A DNA stretch of 27,780 bases from a bacterium UBA2219 (GTDB lineage Bacteria; Desulfobacterota; Deferrimicrobia; Deferrimicrobiales; Deferrimicrobiaceae). The translations under genes and the position numbers were made by a program. The first letter of the stretch is position 1, and the number at the start of each line of letters is the position of its first letter. The stretch is from NCBI GenBank assembly GCA_002327765.1, contig DCUH01000006.1, positions 177-27,956 of the forward strand, written 5' to 3'. The notes beneath the pieces were generated by a model. The model had not been told where the DNA came from. It made no database searches and worked only from the letters and a program-made list of their open reading frames with translations. Below are positions 1-7,876 of the stretch, piece after piece.

Positions 1-1564
1 TCGTCGTGAAGTACGGCTCGAAGATCCGCTCCTGCACCTCGGGAGCCATGCCCACGCCGTCGTCCGCGACGGTCAGCCGGATGTCCCTGCCGTCGGATCG
101 CGTCGCGAGGACGATCTCCCCTCCCCCTTCCAGCGCCTCCACGGCGTTGAAGATCAGGTTGCTCACCACCTGGGTCAATTCCGACTCGTCCCCCGTCGTG
201 AGCGGGATCGCCCCGGGCTCCGCCCGAACGGCGACCCGGACCCCATTCGCCTGGCACTCGTCCTTCCACTTCCCCTGCGTGATCTCGACGGCGGTCCGCA
301 TCACGTCGTTCAGGTCCACCGCCTCGTGAGGAGCGTCCTTGCGGATCCGGGTGAAATCCTGCATCCGCCGCACGGTGGCGGCGCCATGGTGGGCGAGGGT
401 CGCGACCAGCTCCGCGCGCCTGCGCGCCCCCTGCACGTCCGGCGGCGATGCCTCGAGGTCCGCCTTGAGAAGCTCCGCCTGCCCGAGCACGCCGGTCAGC
501 AGGTTGTTGAAATCGTGGGCCACCCCCGCGGCTATCTGGCCGATCGCCTGGAGCCGCTCCGACTCGACGAGCTGCTTCTGCGCGTCCTTGAGGGTCCGGT
601 ACGCGTCCTCGAGGTCCTCGAACTGGCGCGCCCGCTCGATCGCAACCGCCGCCTGCCCCGCCAGGCTGAAGAGGAACGCCATGTCCTCCTCCTCGAAGGA
701 GGCGCCGGACCGGCGGTTCGTGACGTTGATCACGCCGAGGACCTTTTCCCGGATAAGGATCGGGATGCTTATGACGATCGGCGCGGAGATGAAGGATCCG
801 GCGGAGGTCGATTCTAGGTTGATCCGGACCCGCGGGTCCGACTCCACGTCCTTCACCAGGATCGGCTTCCCTTCCCGGGCGACCCACCCGGCGATCCCGT
901 CCCCGACCTTCACGCGGACGCCGCGGGCCACTTCTTCGCTCAGGCCCCGCTGCGCGGCGATCCGCATCTCCCCGGTCCTCTTGTCGAGCAGCATCAGGGA
1001 GGCGCGCTCGACGTCCAGCTCTTCGGCCGCCACGCCGATGAAGTAGTCCAGCAGCTCGGAGATGGCGCGGATGCCGCCCATGGCGCGGCCGGCGTCGATC
1101 AGCGATTTCTGCCGCTTCACGGCGGCGGCGAGCTCCCGGTTCCCGCGCTCGAGGCTTTCCACGAGCTCGCGGTTACTCCGCGTGAGGGTCCGTTTCTCGA
1201 CGGCCCTGCGGACCACGGCGCAGGGCTCTTCCAGGTCCTCGAACGGCTTCTGGATGTAGTCGTACGCGTCGCGCCGGATCGCGGCGACCGCCGTTTCCAG
1301 CGAGGCGTAGCTGGTCATCATGACGACTTCCGTCGAGGGGGAGCGGCTCTTGATCTCCCCCAGCAGCCCGATGCCGTCCATCCCCGGCAGCTTGATGTCG
1401 ACGAGCGCCACGGACACGTCGTCGCCCTCCAGCCGCTCCAGCCCTTCCTCCGCCGTGGCCACGGCAAGGATACGGTACCCTTCGTCCGCGAGAAGCGAGG
1501 AAAGCACCTCCCGTACCGAAGGCTCGTCGTCCACGATCAGTATCCGGTCACTGTCCAAAGGCAT
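1..1564 (-). CDS. Receiver-GAF-histidine kinase protein (3' truncated by window edge)
   Basis: This open frame starts at an ATG at 1564 on the minus strand and is still open at the left edge (521 codons visible). Residues 1-120 form an intact receiver: acidic cluster VDDE at 11-14, phospho-acceptor D56 in VDIKLPGMDG, T84 and K106 in IQKPF. Residues ~165-315 look like a GAF domain (GDGIAGWVA, VLGVINV). A short coiled coil leads to the HisKA box with H350 in GVAHDFNNLL, then the ATPase domain with N469/N473, DDGVGM at 501-506 and FEPYFTT at the edge. The final G2 box lies outside the window. An N-terminal receiver feeding GAF and kinase modules suggests a relay component that takes phosphate from another kinase or tunes its own activity; it has no membrane segment and is probably cytoplasmic. 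It lies 84 bases downstream of the receiver-GGDEF gene on the same strand. The signal and partner are unknown. Confidence 0.9.
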   Translation of the reverse strand, partial: MPLDSDRILIVDDEPSVREVLSSLLADEGYRILAVATAEEGLERLEGDDVSVALVDIKLPGMDGIGLLGEIKSRSPSTEVVMMTSYASLETAVAAIRRDAYDYIQKPFEDLEEPCAVVRRAVEKRTLTRSNRELVESLERGNRELAAAVKRQKSLIDAGRAMGGIRAISELLDYFIGVAAEELDVERASLMLLDKRTGEMRIAAQRGLSEEVARGVRVKVGDGIAGWVAREGKPILVKDVESDPRVRINLESTSAGSFISAPIVISIPILIREKVLGVINVTNRRSGASFEEEDMAFLFSLAGQAAVAIERARQFEDLEDAYRTLKDAQKQLVESERLQAIGQIAAGVAHDFNNLLTGVLGQAELLKADLEASPPDVQGARRRAELVATLAHHGAATVRRMQDFTRIRKDAPHEAVDLNDVMRTAVEITQGKWKDECQANGVRVAVRAEPGAIPLTTGDESELTQVVSNLIFNAVEALEGGGEIVLATRSDGRDIRLTVADDGVGMAPEVQERIFEPYFTT

Positions 1565-1648
1565 CCCCCGGATCCTTGGAGTCGGCCCGCCTTAAAGACA
1601 GCCGTTTTCTGTTTATCGGGAAAATTTCAGGAAAAACTTATGGAAACG

Positions 1649-2599
1649 TCAGCCCGCCATCCGGTGGGCGTTGCCGCCTTCGCTCTTTGCCGCGTAGAGG
1701 GCCGCGTCCGCCTTCCGGATCAGGTCGGCGGGCAGCACACCGTCCTCCGGGAACGAGGAGATCCCCACGCTGACGGTCACCGCGCCGCCCGGCTGCCCCT
1801 CGCGGCCGGAGAACGGATGATTTTCGATCGCGCTGCGGATCCTCTCGGCCACGGCGCACCCCCGCTCCTTGGTGGTCTCCGGCAGCAGGATGACGAACTC
1901 CTCGCCGCCGTACCGGGCGACGTAGTCGGACTTCCGGGTGACCTTGCGGAGGATCTCGGCGGCCAGCGCCAGGGCCCGGTCGCCCGCCTGGTGCCCCTCC
2001 CGGTCGTTGTATTTCTTGAAATGGTCGAGGTCGGCGAACAGCAGGGTGAAGACCCGCTTGTACCGCCCCGCGCGGGAGGCTTCCCTGGCCAGGACCTCCT
2101 GGAAATAGGCGTGGTTGTAAAGCCCCGTGAGGCCGTCCCGCTTCACCTGCTCGGCCAGGAAATGGTTCGTCGCCTGGAGGACCTCGTTCTTCTTCGCCAG
2201 CTTCTCGATCTCGAGCTTCCGGTCGCGGGACAGGCGCCCCTTGTTCATGGCCCTCGCGACCGCGGACGTCACGCGGTCCGGGTCCGGGTACGGCCCCGGC
2301 AGGAAGTCGCACGCCCCGGCCTGGACGCAGGAGATGGCGGAATCCAGCGTCGCGTCGTCGGGAAGGACGATCACTTCCATCTCGGGGTGGAGGCGCCTCG
2401 TTTCCGCGAGGAGATCGAACCCGCTCATGCCGGGCAGGTCGAGCCCGACCATCGCCACCGGGAACGAGGCGTCGCCCATCAGGGCGAGCCCCTCTTCCGC
2501 CGTTCCGACCGTCAAGGTGCCGCACCCGGCGTCGGAGAGCGCCGCGGCCAGTCTCTCCCGCACGGCGTGCTCCTTGTGGACGATCAGGACCAGGTCCAT
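1649..2599 (-). CDS. Receiver-GGDEF protein (diguanylate cyclase) with degenerate receiver
   Basis: A 316-residue protein starting at ATG 2599 behind a GGGGAAG ribosome site. Residues 1-115 fold like a receiver and keep the phospho-acceptor position (D54 in LDLPGMSG), but the paired acids are H8-K9-E10, and the usual Thr/Ser and Lys positions read P80 and G102. A helical linker (120-150) leads to a GGDEF domain (~154-312) with an intact active site GGEEF at 231-235 and an inhibitory RxxD site at 222-225 five residues earlier. The family makes cyclic di-GMP from two GTP in the cytoplasm, and the I-site predicts product inhibition. The cyclase half should be active; phosphorylation control is doubtful because Mg binding and switch residues are missing. 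It sits upstream of the receiver-GAF-kinase gene, so the two may be co-transcribed and form one signalling pair. Confidence 0.92.
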   Translation of the reverse strand: MDLVLIVHKEHAVRERLAAALSDAGCGTLTVGTAEEGLALMGDASFPVAMVGLDLPGMSGFDLLAETRRLHPEMEVIVLPDDATLDSAISCVQAGACDFLPGPYPDPDRVTSAVARAMNKGRLSRDRKLEIEKLAKKNEVLQATNHFLAEQVKRDGLTGLYNHAYFQEVLAREASRAGRYKRVFTLLFADLDHFKKYNDREGHQAGDRALALAAEILRKVTRKSDYVARYGGEEFVILLPETTKERGCAVAERIRSAIENHPFSGREGQPGGAVTVSVGISSFPEDGVLPADLIRKADAALYAAKSEGGNAHRMAG

Positions 2600-2740
2600 T
2601 CGCTCGCTTCCCCTGCAGGGAAAATATTGTACGGGGACGCCCCCGCGCTCCCGGGAGGTTTTTTCGGAACGAACCGCGGAAAACCTTAAAAGAGATTGAA
2701 AAGGATTATCGGGACGGCGCGCGAGAACCGGCTCCGTCCG

Positions 2741-2768
2741 TTCGCCGGGGCCGTGCGGACCCGGCGAA
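2741..2768 (-). terminator. Stem-loop downstream of the small 61-aa gene
   Basis: A perfect 9-bp inverted repeat (TTCGCCGGG / CCCGGCGAA) encloses a 10-base loop, 21 bases past the stop of the minus-strand gene at 2790. No T-run follows on the minus strand, so it may be a weak or Rho-assisted terminator or an mRNA 3' stabiliser rather than a classical intrinsic terminator. Confidence 0.35.
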
Positions 2769-2789
2769 GCCGCTGCAGCCGCTACCCGT

Positions 2790-2975
2790 TCAGGCCGCCC
2801 GCTCCCCGGCGGTCAGCCGCGCGAGGATTCCCTTCACGACTCCCTCGCGCTCCTTCAGCCGTCCGCGGAATTCCCTGCTGTCGGTGTTGGCGATCTCCCG
2901 CAGCAGGTCGTCGAGCGCCTTTTCCATCGTCTCGCGCAGGACCGTGCGTTCGGTGCCCGTCAATTCCAGTTCCAT
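2790..2975 (-). CDS. Small conserved hypothetical helical protein
   Basis: A 61-residue protein with a strong ribosome site (GGGGAGG, 7 bases before ATG 2975). It is rich in Glu, Arg and Leu and predicted to be almost entirely alpha-helical: residues ~5-30 and ~33-56 could form a helical hairpin. The central motif IANTDSREFRGRLKERE resembles a short family of unknown function that I recall from deltaproteobacterial genomes (pattern: E-I-A-x-T-D-x-x-x-F-R-x-x-L-K-x-x-E). No signal peptide, membrane segment or metal-binding motif is present, so it is probably cytoplasmic. A perfect TATAAT lies 40 bases upstream, so it appears to have its own promoter. Function unknown. Confidence 0.75.
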   Translation of the reverse strand: MELELTGTERTVLRETMEKALDDLLREIANTDSREFRGRLKEREGVVKGILARLTAGERAA

Positions 2976-3014
2976 GGCCGCACCTCCCCTGATGGACCGT
3001 GCCTCCCACTTTCG

Positions 3015-3020
3015 ATTATA
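3015..3020 (-). promoter_or_regulatory. -10 box for the 61-aa gene
   Basis: A perfect TATAAT reads on the minus strand in an otherwise very GC-rich stretch, about 40 bases before the start codon at 2975. No good -35 hexamer is seen 16-18 bases upstream, where there is a run of G instead. Confidence 0.45.
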
Positions 3021-3046
3021 CTCCCCCCCCTTTCCCGCACCGCCGG

Positions 3047-3086
3047 GCGAAAGAAAACGGGCGGCGCCCCCGTCGGGGCGCCGCCC
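3047..3086 (-). terminator. Intrinsic terminator of the 89-aa exported protein gene
   Basis: A perfect 12-bp stem (GGGCGGCGCCCC / GGGGCGCCGCCC) with a 4-base loop at 3071-3074 lies 30 bases past the stop at 3117. On the minus strand it is followed by a T-rich tract (GTTTTCTTTC), which fits Rho-independent termination of the gene to the right. Confidence 0.75.
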
Positions 3087-3116
3087 GGACTCCTTCGCGC
3101 CGCTCCCGCCGGAGCG

Positions 3117-3386
3117 CTACTTCTTCCCCTTGGCGCCCTTCACTTCCACCGAGGCCGCTTCCATCCGGTACTCGATCGTCACCTTGGCGCCGACCTTGAG
3201 GTCCCCCGCCACCTTGGTTCCCGCGCCGCGGCCGATCTCCCACTTCTCCTTCCCCTTCTCGACGACGATGACGTCGTCCCTGACCTCGAGGACCGGGCCT
3301 GTCACCTGGTAGCTTTTCGGCCCCGCGGCGAAGGCGAGCGAGGCGGCCAGCAGGAAGACGCCCGCGAGCAGTGCGGCCTTTTTCAT
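3117..3386 (-). CDS. Small exported protein, OB-fold-like
   Basis: An 89-residue protein. I place the start at ATG 3386 because it has an AAAGGAG ribosome site and opens a clean signal peptide (MKKAALLAGVFLLAASLAFA, cleavage near residue 20); the frame is open 23 codons further upstream but without a ribosome site. The mature part is ~68 residues of alternating beta-strands (YQVTGPVLEVRDDVIVVEK, then WEIGR, then VGAKVTIEYRM) and ends in a Lys-rich tail. The strand pattern resembles the small OB-like domains (DUF5666-type) found in periplasmic proteins, but I cannot prove membership. It is probably periplasmic with unknown function. It is transcribed divergently from the YidB-like gene across an AT-rich 83-base spacer and ends at a strong terminator. 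Confidence 0.8.
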   Translation of the reverse strand: MKKAALLAGVFLLAASLAFAAGPKSYQVTGPVLEVRDDVIVVEKGKEKWEIGRGAGTKVAGDLKVGAKVTIEYRMEAASVEVKGAKGKK

Positions 3387-3425
3387 CGATCGGTTCTCCT
3401 TTCGGGTTGGGGTGGGTGCTCCCGC

Positions 3426-3460
3426 ATGGTAATAATCATAGTAAACATAATACATTCAAG
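3426..3460. promoter_or_regulatory. AT-rich divergent promoter region
   Basis: The 83-base gap between the divergent genes at 3386 (minus) and 3470 (plus) contains the most AT-rich patch in the first 26 kb. CATAAT at 3446-3451 (5/6 match to a -10 box) could serve the plus-strand gene. On the minus strand, TTGAAT (3459-3454) and GATTAT (3437-3432) are 16 bases apart and could serve the exported protein. The -35 elements are poor, so exact sites are uncertain. Confidence 0.4.
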
Positions 3461-3469
3461 GAGGCCGCC

Positions 3470-4180
3470 ATGGGACTGCTCGACGCGTTGCAGGGCGGAA
3501 GGAAACCCGCGTCCGGAGGCGGCGGCGACATGTCGGCGCTGATCCAGGCCGTCCTCGCCATGGTGGCCGGCGGCGGCCGGGGGGGGGGGCTCCAGGAGCT
3601 GATCCGCATGTTCCAGGACAAGGGGCTCGGCGACCTGATCTCCTCCTGGATCGGGACGGGAGGGAACCTCCCCATCAGCGCAGACCAGGTCCGGCGCGGG
3701 CTTGGCCCCGACCTGCTCTCGCAGATCGCCGGGCAGGCGGGCATGGCCCCCGACGCCGCGGCCTCGAGCCTGTCCGAGCTGCTTCCCTCGCTGATCGACA
3801 AGCTGACGCCGAACGGCAACGCCCCGAACGCCGGCCTCCTGCAGGCGGTGCTCGGCATGCTCGCCGGCGGCGGCCAGGGCGGCGGCCTGGGAGCGCTGAT
3901 GAAGGCGTTCCAGGGACAGGGAATGGAAGACCTCCTTTCGTCCTGGATCGGGACGGGCGAAAACCTTCCAATCGGCGCGGACCAGTTGAAGCGCGGGCTC
4001 GGTCCCGACCTCCTCTCGCAGATCGCGGGGAAGGCGGGATTGCCACACGACGACGCCGCCTCGGGGCTGTCGGAGCTGTTGCCGGGACTGATCGACCAGC
4101 TAACGCCCGGCGGCAGCGTGCCGGACTTCAGCCGGCTGCGGAAGGACATGGACTCCCTCGACAGGCTCTTCAAGGGCTGA
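3470..4180 (+). CDS. YidB-family (DUF937) protein with two tandem domains
   Basis: The start is ATG 3470, behind a strong AAGGAGG site; the frame extends further upstream but without a ribosome site. The 236-residue product has a short N-terminal MGLLDAL motif and two copies of a ~99-residue YidB/DUF937 unit (about residues 22-120 and 121-219). Each copy has a helical stretch, a Gly-rich loop (GGGxGGG), the core SSWIGTGxNLPI, then RGLGPDLLSQIAG and SELLPxLID. Typical YidB proteins carry one such unit in ~130-150 residues. The C-terminus (DFSRLRKDMDSLDRLF) is an amphipathic helix. No signal peptide is seen. The family has no firmly established biochemical activity. The aldo/keto reductase follows 25 bases later on the same strand. 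Confidence 0.9.
   Translation: MGLLDALQGGRKPASGGGGDMSALIQAVLAMVAGGGRGGGLQELIRMFQDKGLGDLISSWIGTGGNLPISADQVRRGLGPDLLSQIAGQAGMAPDAAASSLSELLPSLIDKLTPNGNAPNAGLLQAVLGMLAGGGQGGGLGALMKAFQGQGMEDLLSSWIGTGENLPIGADQLKRGLGPDLLSQIAGKAGLPHDDAASGLSELLPGLIDQLTPGGSVPDFSRLRKDMDSLDRLFKG
3533..4126 (+). repeat. Internal tandem duplication, period 297 bases
   Basis: The two coding units of the YidB-like gene are offset by exactly 297 bases (99 codons). For example, the 17-base string TCCTGGATCGGGACGGG occurs at 3644-3660 and again at 3941-3957. The copies differ at many third positions, so this is an old in-frame duplication rather than a recent one. Confidence 0.85.
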
Positions 4181-4205
4181 AACGGCCCCGCCGGGAGGTG
4201 GCGCG

Positions 4206-5246
4206 ATGAGATACAAGCTCCTGGGGAACAGCGGCCTTCGGGTCTCGGAACTGTGCCTCGGAACGATGACGTTCGGCGAGGAGTGGGGCTTCGGCGCCGC
4301 GAAGGAGGAGAGCCGCCGGATCTTCGAGGCGTTCGTCGATGCGGGCGGCAACTTCGTCGACACCGCCAACCTGTACACCGGGGGCACCAGCGAGAGGTAC
4401 GTGGGGGAGTTCGTCAAGGGGCGGCGCGAGCGGTTCGTCCTCGCCACGAAGTACACGATGACCATGTCCCCCGACGACCCGAACGCCGGCGGAAACCACC
4501 GGAAGAACCTCGTGCAGTCGCTGGAGGCGAGCCTCGCGCGGCTCGGCACCGACTATGTGGACCTGCTCTGGGTTCACGCCCACGACGTCCTGACGCCGGT
4601 CGAGGAGACGATGCGCGCGCTGGACGACGCCGTCCGGGCGGGGAAGGTCCTCTACGTGGGGATCTCGGACACCCCCGCGTGGGTCGTCTCCCAGGCGAAC
4701 ACGCTCGCGGGCTCGAGGGGGTGGACCCCGTTCGCGGCCCTCCAGGTCCAGTACGGGCTGTCGGAGCGGACCCCCGAGCGCGACCTCCTGCCGATGGCCC
4801 GCGCGCTGGGGCTCGCGGTCACCCCCTGGGGGGTCCTGGGCGGGGGCGTGCTCACCGGGAAATACAAGTCGCCGAAGGACCGCCCCGCGGGGGCCCGGTT
4901 CGCCCGCGACGACAAGTGGGCCGAGACGAACGTCACGGAGCGCAATCTGCGGATCGCGGAGGCGGCCGGGGCGGTCGCGAGGGATACCGGGAAGACCGCG
5001 TCCCAGGTCGCCCTGGCGTGGGTGCGGCAGCAGCCCTTCGGCCCCGTCATCCCGATCGTCGGGGCCAGGACGGAAGCGCAGATGAAGGACAACCTGGAAT
5101 GCCTGGGGCTGGCCCTGGGGCCGTCGCACCTGGCCGCGCTCGACGCGGCGAGCATGGTGGACATGGGGTTCCCCCACGATTTCCTGTTGCAGGCGCGGCA
5201 GTCCATCTACGGAAACACCTTTCCGCGGATCGACGGCCGCCGGTAA
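4206..5246 (+). CDS. Aldo/keto reductase
   Basis: A 346-residue NADPH-dependent oxidoreductase of the AKR superfamily (TIM barrel), starting at ATG 4206 behind GGGAGG. The catalytic tetrad is complete: D52 and Y57 (FVDTANLYTGG), K82 (LATKYT) and H124 (DLLWVHAHD). The N-terminal RYKLLGNSGLRVSELCLGTMTFG and the IVGARTEAQMKDNL motif near the C-terminus (cofactor phosphate binding) fit the YajO/Tas-like branch, which reduces aldehydes and ketones in the cytoplasm. The natural substrate cannot be read from the sequence. It may be co-transcribed with the YidB-like gene upstream and the ATPase gene 39 bases downstream, but no functional link between them is evident. Confidence 0.95.
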   Translation: MRYKLLGNSGLRVSELCLGTMTFGEEWGFGAAKEESRRIFEAFVDAGGNFVDTANLYTGGTSERYVGEFVKGRRERFVLATKYTMTMSPDDPNAGGNHRKNLVQSLEASLARLGTDYVDLLWVHAHDVLTPVEETMRALDDAVRAGKVLYVGISDTPAWVVSQANTLAGSRGWTPFAALQVQYGLSERTPERDLLPMARALGLAVTPWGVLGGGVLTGKYKSPKDRPAGARFARDDKWAETNVTERNLRIAEAAGAVARDTGKTASQVALAWVRQQPFGPVIPIVGARTEAQMKDNLECLGLALGPSHLAALDAASMVDMGFPHDFLLQARQSIYGNTFPRIDGRR

Positions 5247-5285
5247 AGTGGCTTCCACAACCCGTTCCCGCCGAAGGAGGACGCC

Positions 5286-7751
5286 GTGCAGGACTTCGAA
5301 AAGCTGGGGGTCTTCTACCTCGGTCGCGAGTTCGACCTGGAGAAGAACGGCCCGAAGGAGGGGCTGCTCCTCTACGATTCCCGGGACCTCGTGACCCACG
5401 CGGTCTGCGTCGGGATGACGGGGAGCGGCAAGACGGGGCTCTGCGTCTCCCTGCTGGAAGAGGCGGCGATCGACAACATCCCCGCGATCGTCGTGGACCC
5501 CAAGGGGGACCTCGCCAACCTGCTTCTGACCTTCCCCGACCTTCGGCCCGAGGACTTCCTCCCGTGGGTCAACGAGGACGACGCGCGGAGGAAGGGGATG
5601 CCGCCGGCCGATTTCGCCGCGGCCCAGGCCGCCCTCTGGAAGAAGGGGCTGGCCGACTGGGGTCAGGACGGGGAGCGGATCCGGAAGCTGAAAAGCGCCG
5701 CGGAGTTCGCCGTCTACACGCCGGGGAGCACCGCCGGCATCCCGGTGTCCATCTTGAGGTCGTTCGCCTTCCCGGGGAAGGCGGTCGTCGAGGACGGCGA
5801 GCTGCTGGGAGAGCGGATCGGCTCCACGGTGACGGGGCTCCTGAACCTCATGGGCGTCGAGGCCGACCCGATCCAGAGCCGCGAGCACATCCTCCTCTCC
5901 ACCATCCTCGACGACGCCTGGAAAAAGGGGCGCGACTTCGACCTGGCCGGGTTCATCCACGCGATCCAGGCCCCCCCGCTCTCCCGCGTCGGCGTCTTCG
6001 ACCTCGAATCGTTCTTCCCGTCGAAGGAGCGGTTCGCGCTCGCGATGAAGCTCAACAACCTTCTGGCCGCGCCGGGCTTCTCCGCCTGGCTCGAGGGCGA
6101 CCCGCTCGACGTCGACCGGATGCTCTTCGCGTCTTCGGGGAAGCCGCGCGTGTCGATCTTCTCCATCGCCCACCTGAACGACGCCGAACGGATGTTCTTC
6201 GTCACCCTCCTTCTCACCCAGATCCTCGGGTGGATGCGCTCCCAGCCGGGAACGACCAGCCTGCGGGCGCTCTTCTACATGGACGAGATCTTCGGGTACT
6301 TCCCTCCCGTCGCCAACCCCCCCTCGAAGGCCCCCTTGCTGACGCTGCTCAAGCAGGCGCGCGCGTTCGGCCTCGGGATCGTCCTGGCCACGCAGAACCC
6401 GGTGGACCTCGATTACAAGGGGCTCTCCAACACGGGGACCTGGTTCCTGGGGCGGCTGCAGACCGACCGGGACAAAGAGCGCGTGCTCGACGGGCTGGAA
6501 GGCGCCGCCGCCGGAGGGGCGGGCCGGTTCGACCGCAGGCGGATGGAGCAGGTCCTCGCGGGGCTGGGCCAGCGCGTGTTTCTGATGAACAACGTCCACG
6601 AGGACGCGCCGGTCGTCTTCCAGAGCCGGTGGGCGATGTCGTACCTGCGCGGCCCTCTGACGCGGGGCCAGATCAAGCAGCTCATGGACCCGGTAAAATC
6701 GGCGCGCGACGCGGCCCGCCCGGCCGCAGCGCCGACCGCCGCCGGGCCCGCGCCGGCCGCCCCGCCGGCTCAGGAACCGCGCCCCGCCGCCCCCGCCTCC
6801 GCGCGCCCGGTGCTCCCCCCGGGCGTCCCGCAGGCTTTCCTCCCCGTGCGCGTCCCGCAGCCGGAAGGAGCGGCGCTCGCATACGAACCGACACTGCTGG
6901 CGATGGGCACGGTTTACTACACCAACGCGAAGATCGGGATCTCCGCGAAGAAGGATGTGACGCTGCTGGCCGATTTCGGCGGCGGCGCCGCGAAGGTCGA
7001 CTGGAACGAGGCCAGGGAGATGGAGCTTTCGCCGGACGACCTGGAGAAGTTCCCCCTCGTCCCGGACGCCTCCTTCGGCGAGGTCCCCGGCGAGGCGTCC
7101 TCGGCGAAGGCGTACGCCGGCTGGGGAACGGCCTTCAAGGAGTGGATCTACCGGAACCGGAAGCTCTCCCTCCTGAAGAGCCCGGGCACGGGGCTTCTGT
7201 CCGAGCCCGGCGAGCCGGAGCGGGAATTCCGCATCCGGCTGCAGCAGGCCGCCAGGGAAAAACGGGACCGCCAGGTGGAGCGTCTGCGCCAGAAGTACGC
7301 CCCCAAGATCGCCGCGCTCGAGGACCGGATCCGGCGAGCCGGCCAGGCCGTGGAACGGGAGAAGACCGAGGCCGGCCAGCAGAAGATCCAGACCGCCATC
7401 TCCTTCGGGGCCGCCATCCTGAGCGCCCTGACCGGCCGCAAGAAACTGAGCCAGTCCGCGTTAGGCCGGGCGGCGACCACCGCCCGGGGCGCCGGGCGGA
7501 CGCTGAAGGAGGCGCAGGACGTCGCGCGGGCCGAGGAAAACGTCCAGTCGCTCCAGAAAAGCCTCGGGGAGCTGCAGGCCCAGATGGAGCAGGAGACCGC
7601 GGAGGTCCGCGCGGGGACGGACCCGGTTTCGGAAGATCTGGAACCGTGCGAGGTCGCCCCGAAGAAGACGGACATCTCGGTGTCGCTGGTGTCGCTGGCC
7701 TGGGTACCGTACTGGCGCGACGGGCGGGGCGGGAACGTTCCCGCATTATAA
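5286..7751 (+). CDS. HerA/VirB4-like P-loop ATPase with C-terminal coiled coil
   Basis: An 821-residue protein starting with GTG 5286 behind GAAGGAGG. The N-terminal half is a HerA-type (DUF87-like) ATPase: Walker A GMTGSGKT at 43-50, the family's DPKGDL at 71-76, Walker B LFYMDEIF around 329-336 (D333/E334), a sensor-like LATQNP at 368-373 and an arginine-containing WFLGRLQTDRD at ~386-396. Residues ~475-510 are a Pro/Ala-rich linker. The C-terminal part has a small beta-rich domain (~525-590), then a long charged coiled coil (~640-760), ending in a conserved-looking SLVSLAWVPYW motif. HerA-like enzymes are hexameric motors that move DNA or protein; the linker and coiled coil suggest binding to a partner. 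No nuclease (NurA) gene is adjacent, so a role in end resection is not supported. Confidence 0.88.
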   Translation: MQDFEKLGVFYLGREFDLEKNGPKEGLLLYDSRDLVTHAVCVGMTGSGKTGLCVSLLEEAAIDNIPAIVVDPKGDLANLLLTFPDLRPEDFLPWVNEDDARRKGMPPADFAAAQAALWKKGLADWGQDGERIRKLKSAAEFAVYTPGSTAGIPVSILRSFAFPGKAVVEDGELLGERIGSTVTGLLNLMGVEADPIQSREHILLSTILDDAWKKGRDFDLAGFIHAIQAPPLSRVGVFDLESFFPSKERFALAMKLNNLLAAPGFSAWLEGDPLDVDRMLFASSGKPRVSIFSIAHLNDAERMFFVTLLLTQILGWMRSQPGTTSLRALFYMDEIFGYFPPVANPPSKAPLLTLLKQARAFGLGIVLATQNPVDLDYKGLSNTGTWFLGRLQTDRDKERVLDGLEGAAAGGAGRFDRRRMEQVLAGLGQRVFLMNNVHEDAPVVFQSRWAMSYLRGPLTRGQIKQLMDPVKSARDAARPAAAPTAAGPAPAAPPAQEPRPAAPASARPVLPPGVPQAFLPVRVPQPEGAALAYEPTLLAMGTVYYTNAKIGISAKKDVTLLADFGGGAAKVDWNEAREMELSPDDLEKFPLVPDASFGEVPGEASSAKAYAGWGTAFKEWIYRNRKLSLLKSPGTGLLSEPGEPEREFRIRLQQAAREKRDRQVERLRQKYAPKIAALEDRIRRAGQAVEREKTEAGQQKIQTAISFGAAILSALTGRKKLSQSALGRAATTARGAGRTLKEAQDVARAEENVQSLQKSLGELQAQMEQETAEVRAGTDPVSEDLEPCEVAPKKTDISVSLVSLAWVPYWRDGRGGNVPAL

Positions 7752-7770
7752 GGAACGAAAGTCGTTACCG

Positions 7771-7799
7771 TTGACACGGACCACCGGCGAGAATAAAGT
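7771..7799 (+). promoter_or_regulatory. tctC: Sigma-70-type promoter before the TctC-like gene
   Basis: A perfect TTGACA at 7771-7776 and TAAAGT at 7794-7799 (4/6 match) are separated by 17 bases, placing transcription start near 7806. This is ~70 bases before the GTG start at 7877, in a gene-free gap. Confidence 0.6.
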
Positions 7800-7800
7800 T

Positions 7801-7814
7801 TTCGACTCGTCGAA
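7801..7814. promoter_or_regulatory. Palindrome at the predicted transcription start
   Basis: TTCGAC-TC-GTCGAA is a perfect 6+6 inverted repeat with a 2-base centre, lying directly after the -10 box and over the predicted +1. This is a classic position for a repressor operator. No regulator gene is next to it. Confidence 0.35.
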
Positions 7815-7876
7815 GGAATGACGGAGGCGGTATCCCGTCTCGTCCGTCGAACGATCGCTCCCCTGGAGGAAATTCG

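Noticed and set aside
4170..6599. Long minus-strand open frame (809 codons) opposite the aldo/keto reductase and ATPase genes
   Set aside because: It is a GC-rich shadow: Arg/Pro/Gly/Glu-rich with no domain, and lies opposite two clear genes with intact motifs.
4253..7774. 1173-codon plus-strand frame overlapping the same genes
   Set aside because: An out-of-frame product rich in Arg, Gly and Pro that spans two true genes; stop codons are rare in this composition.
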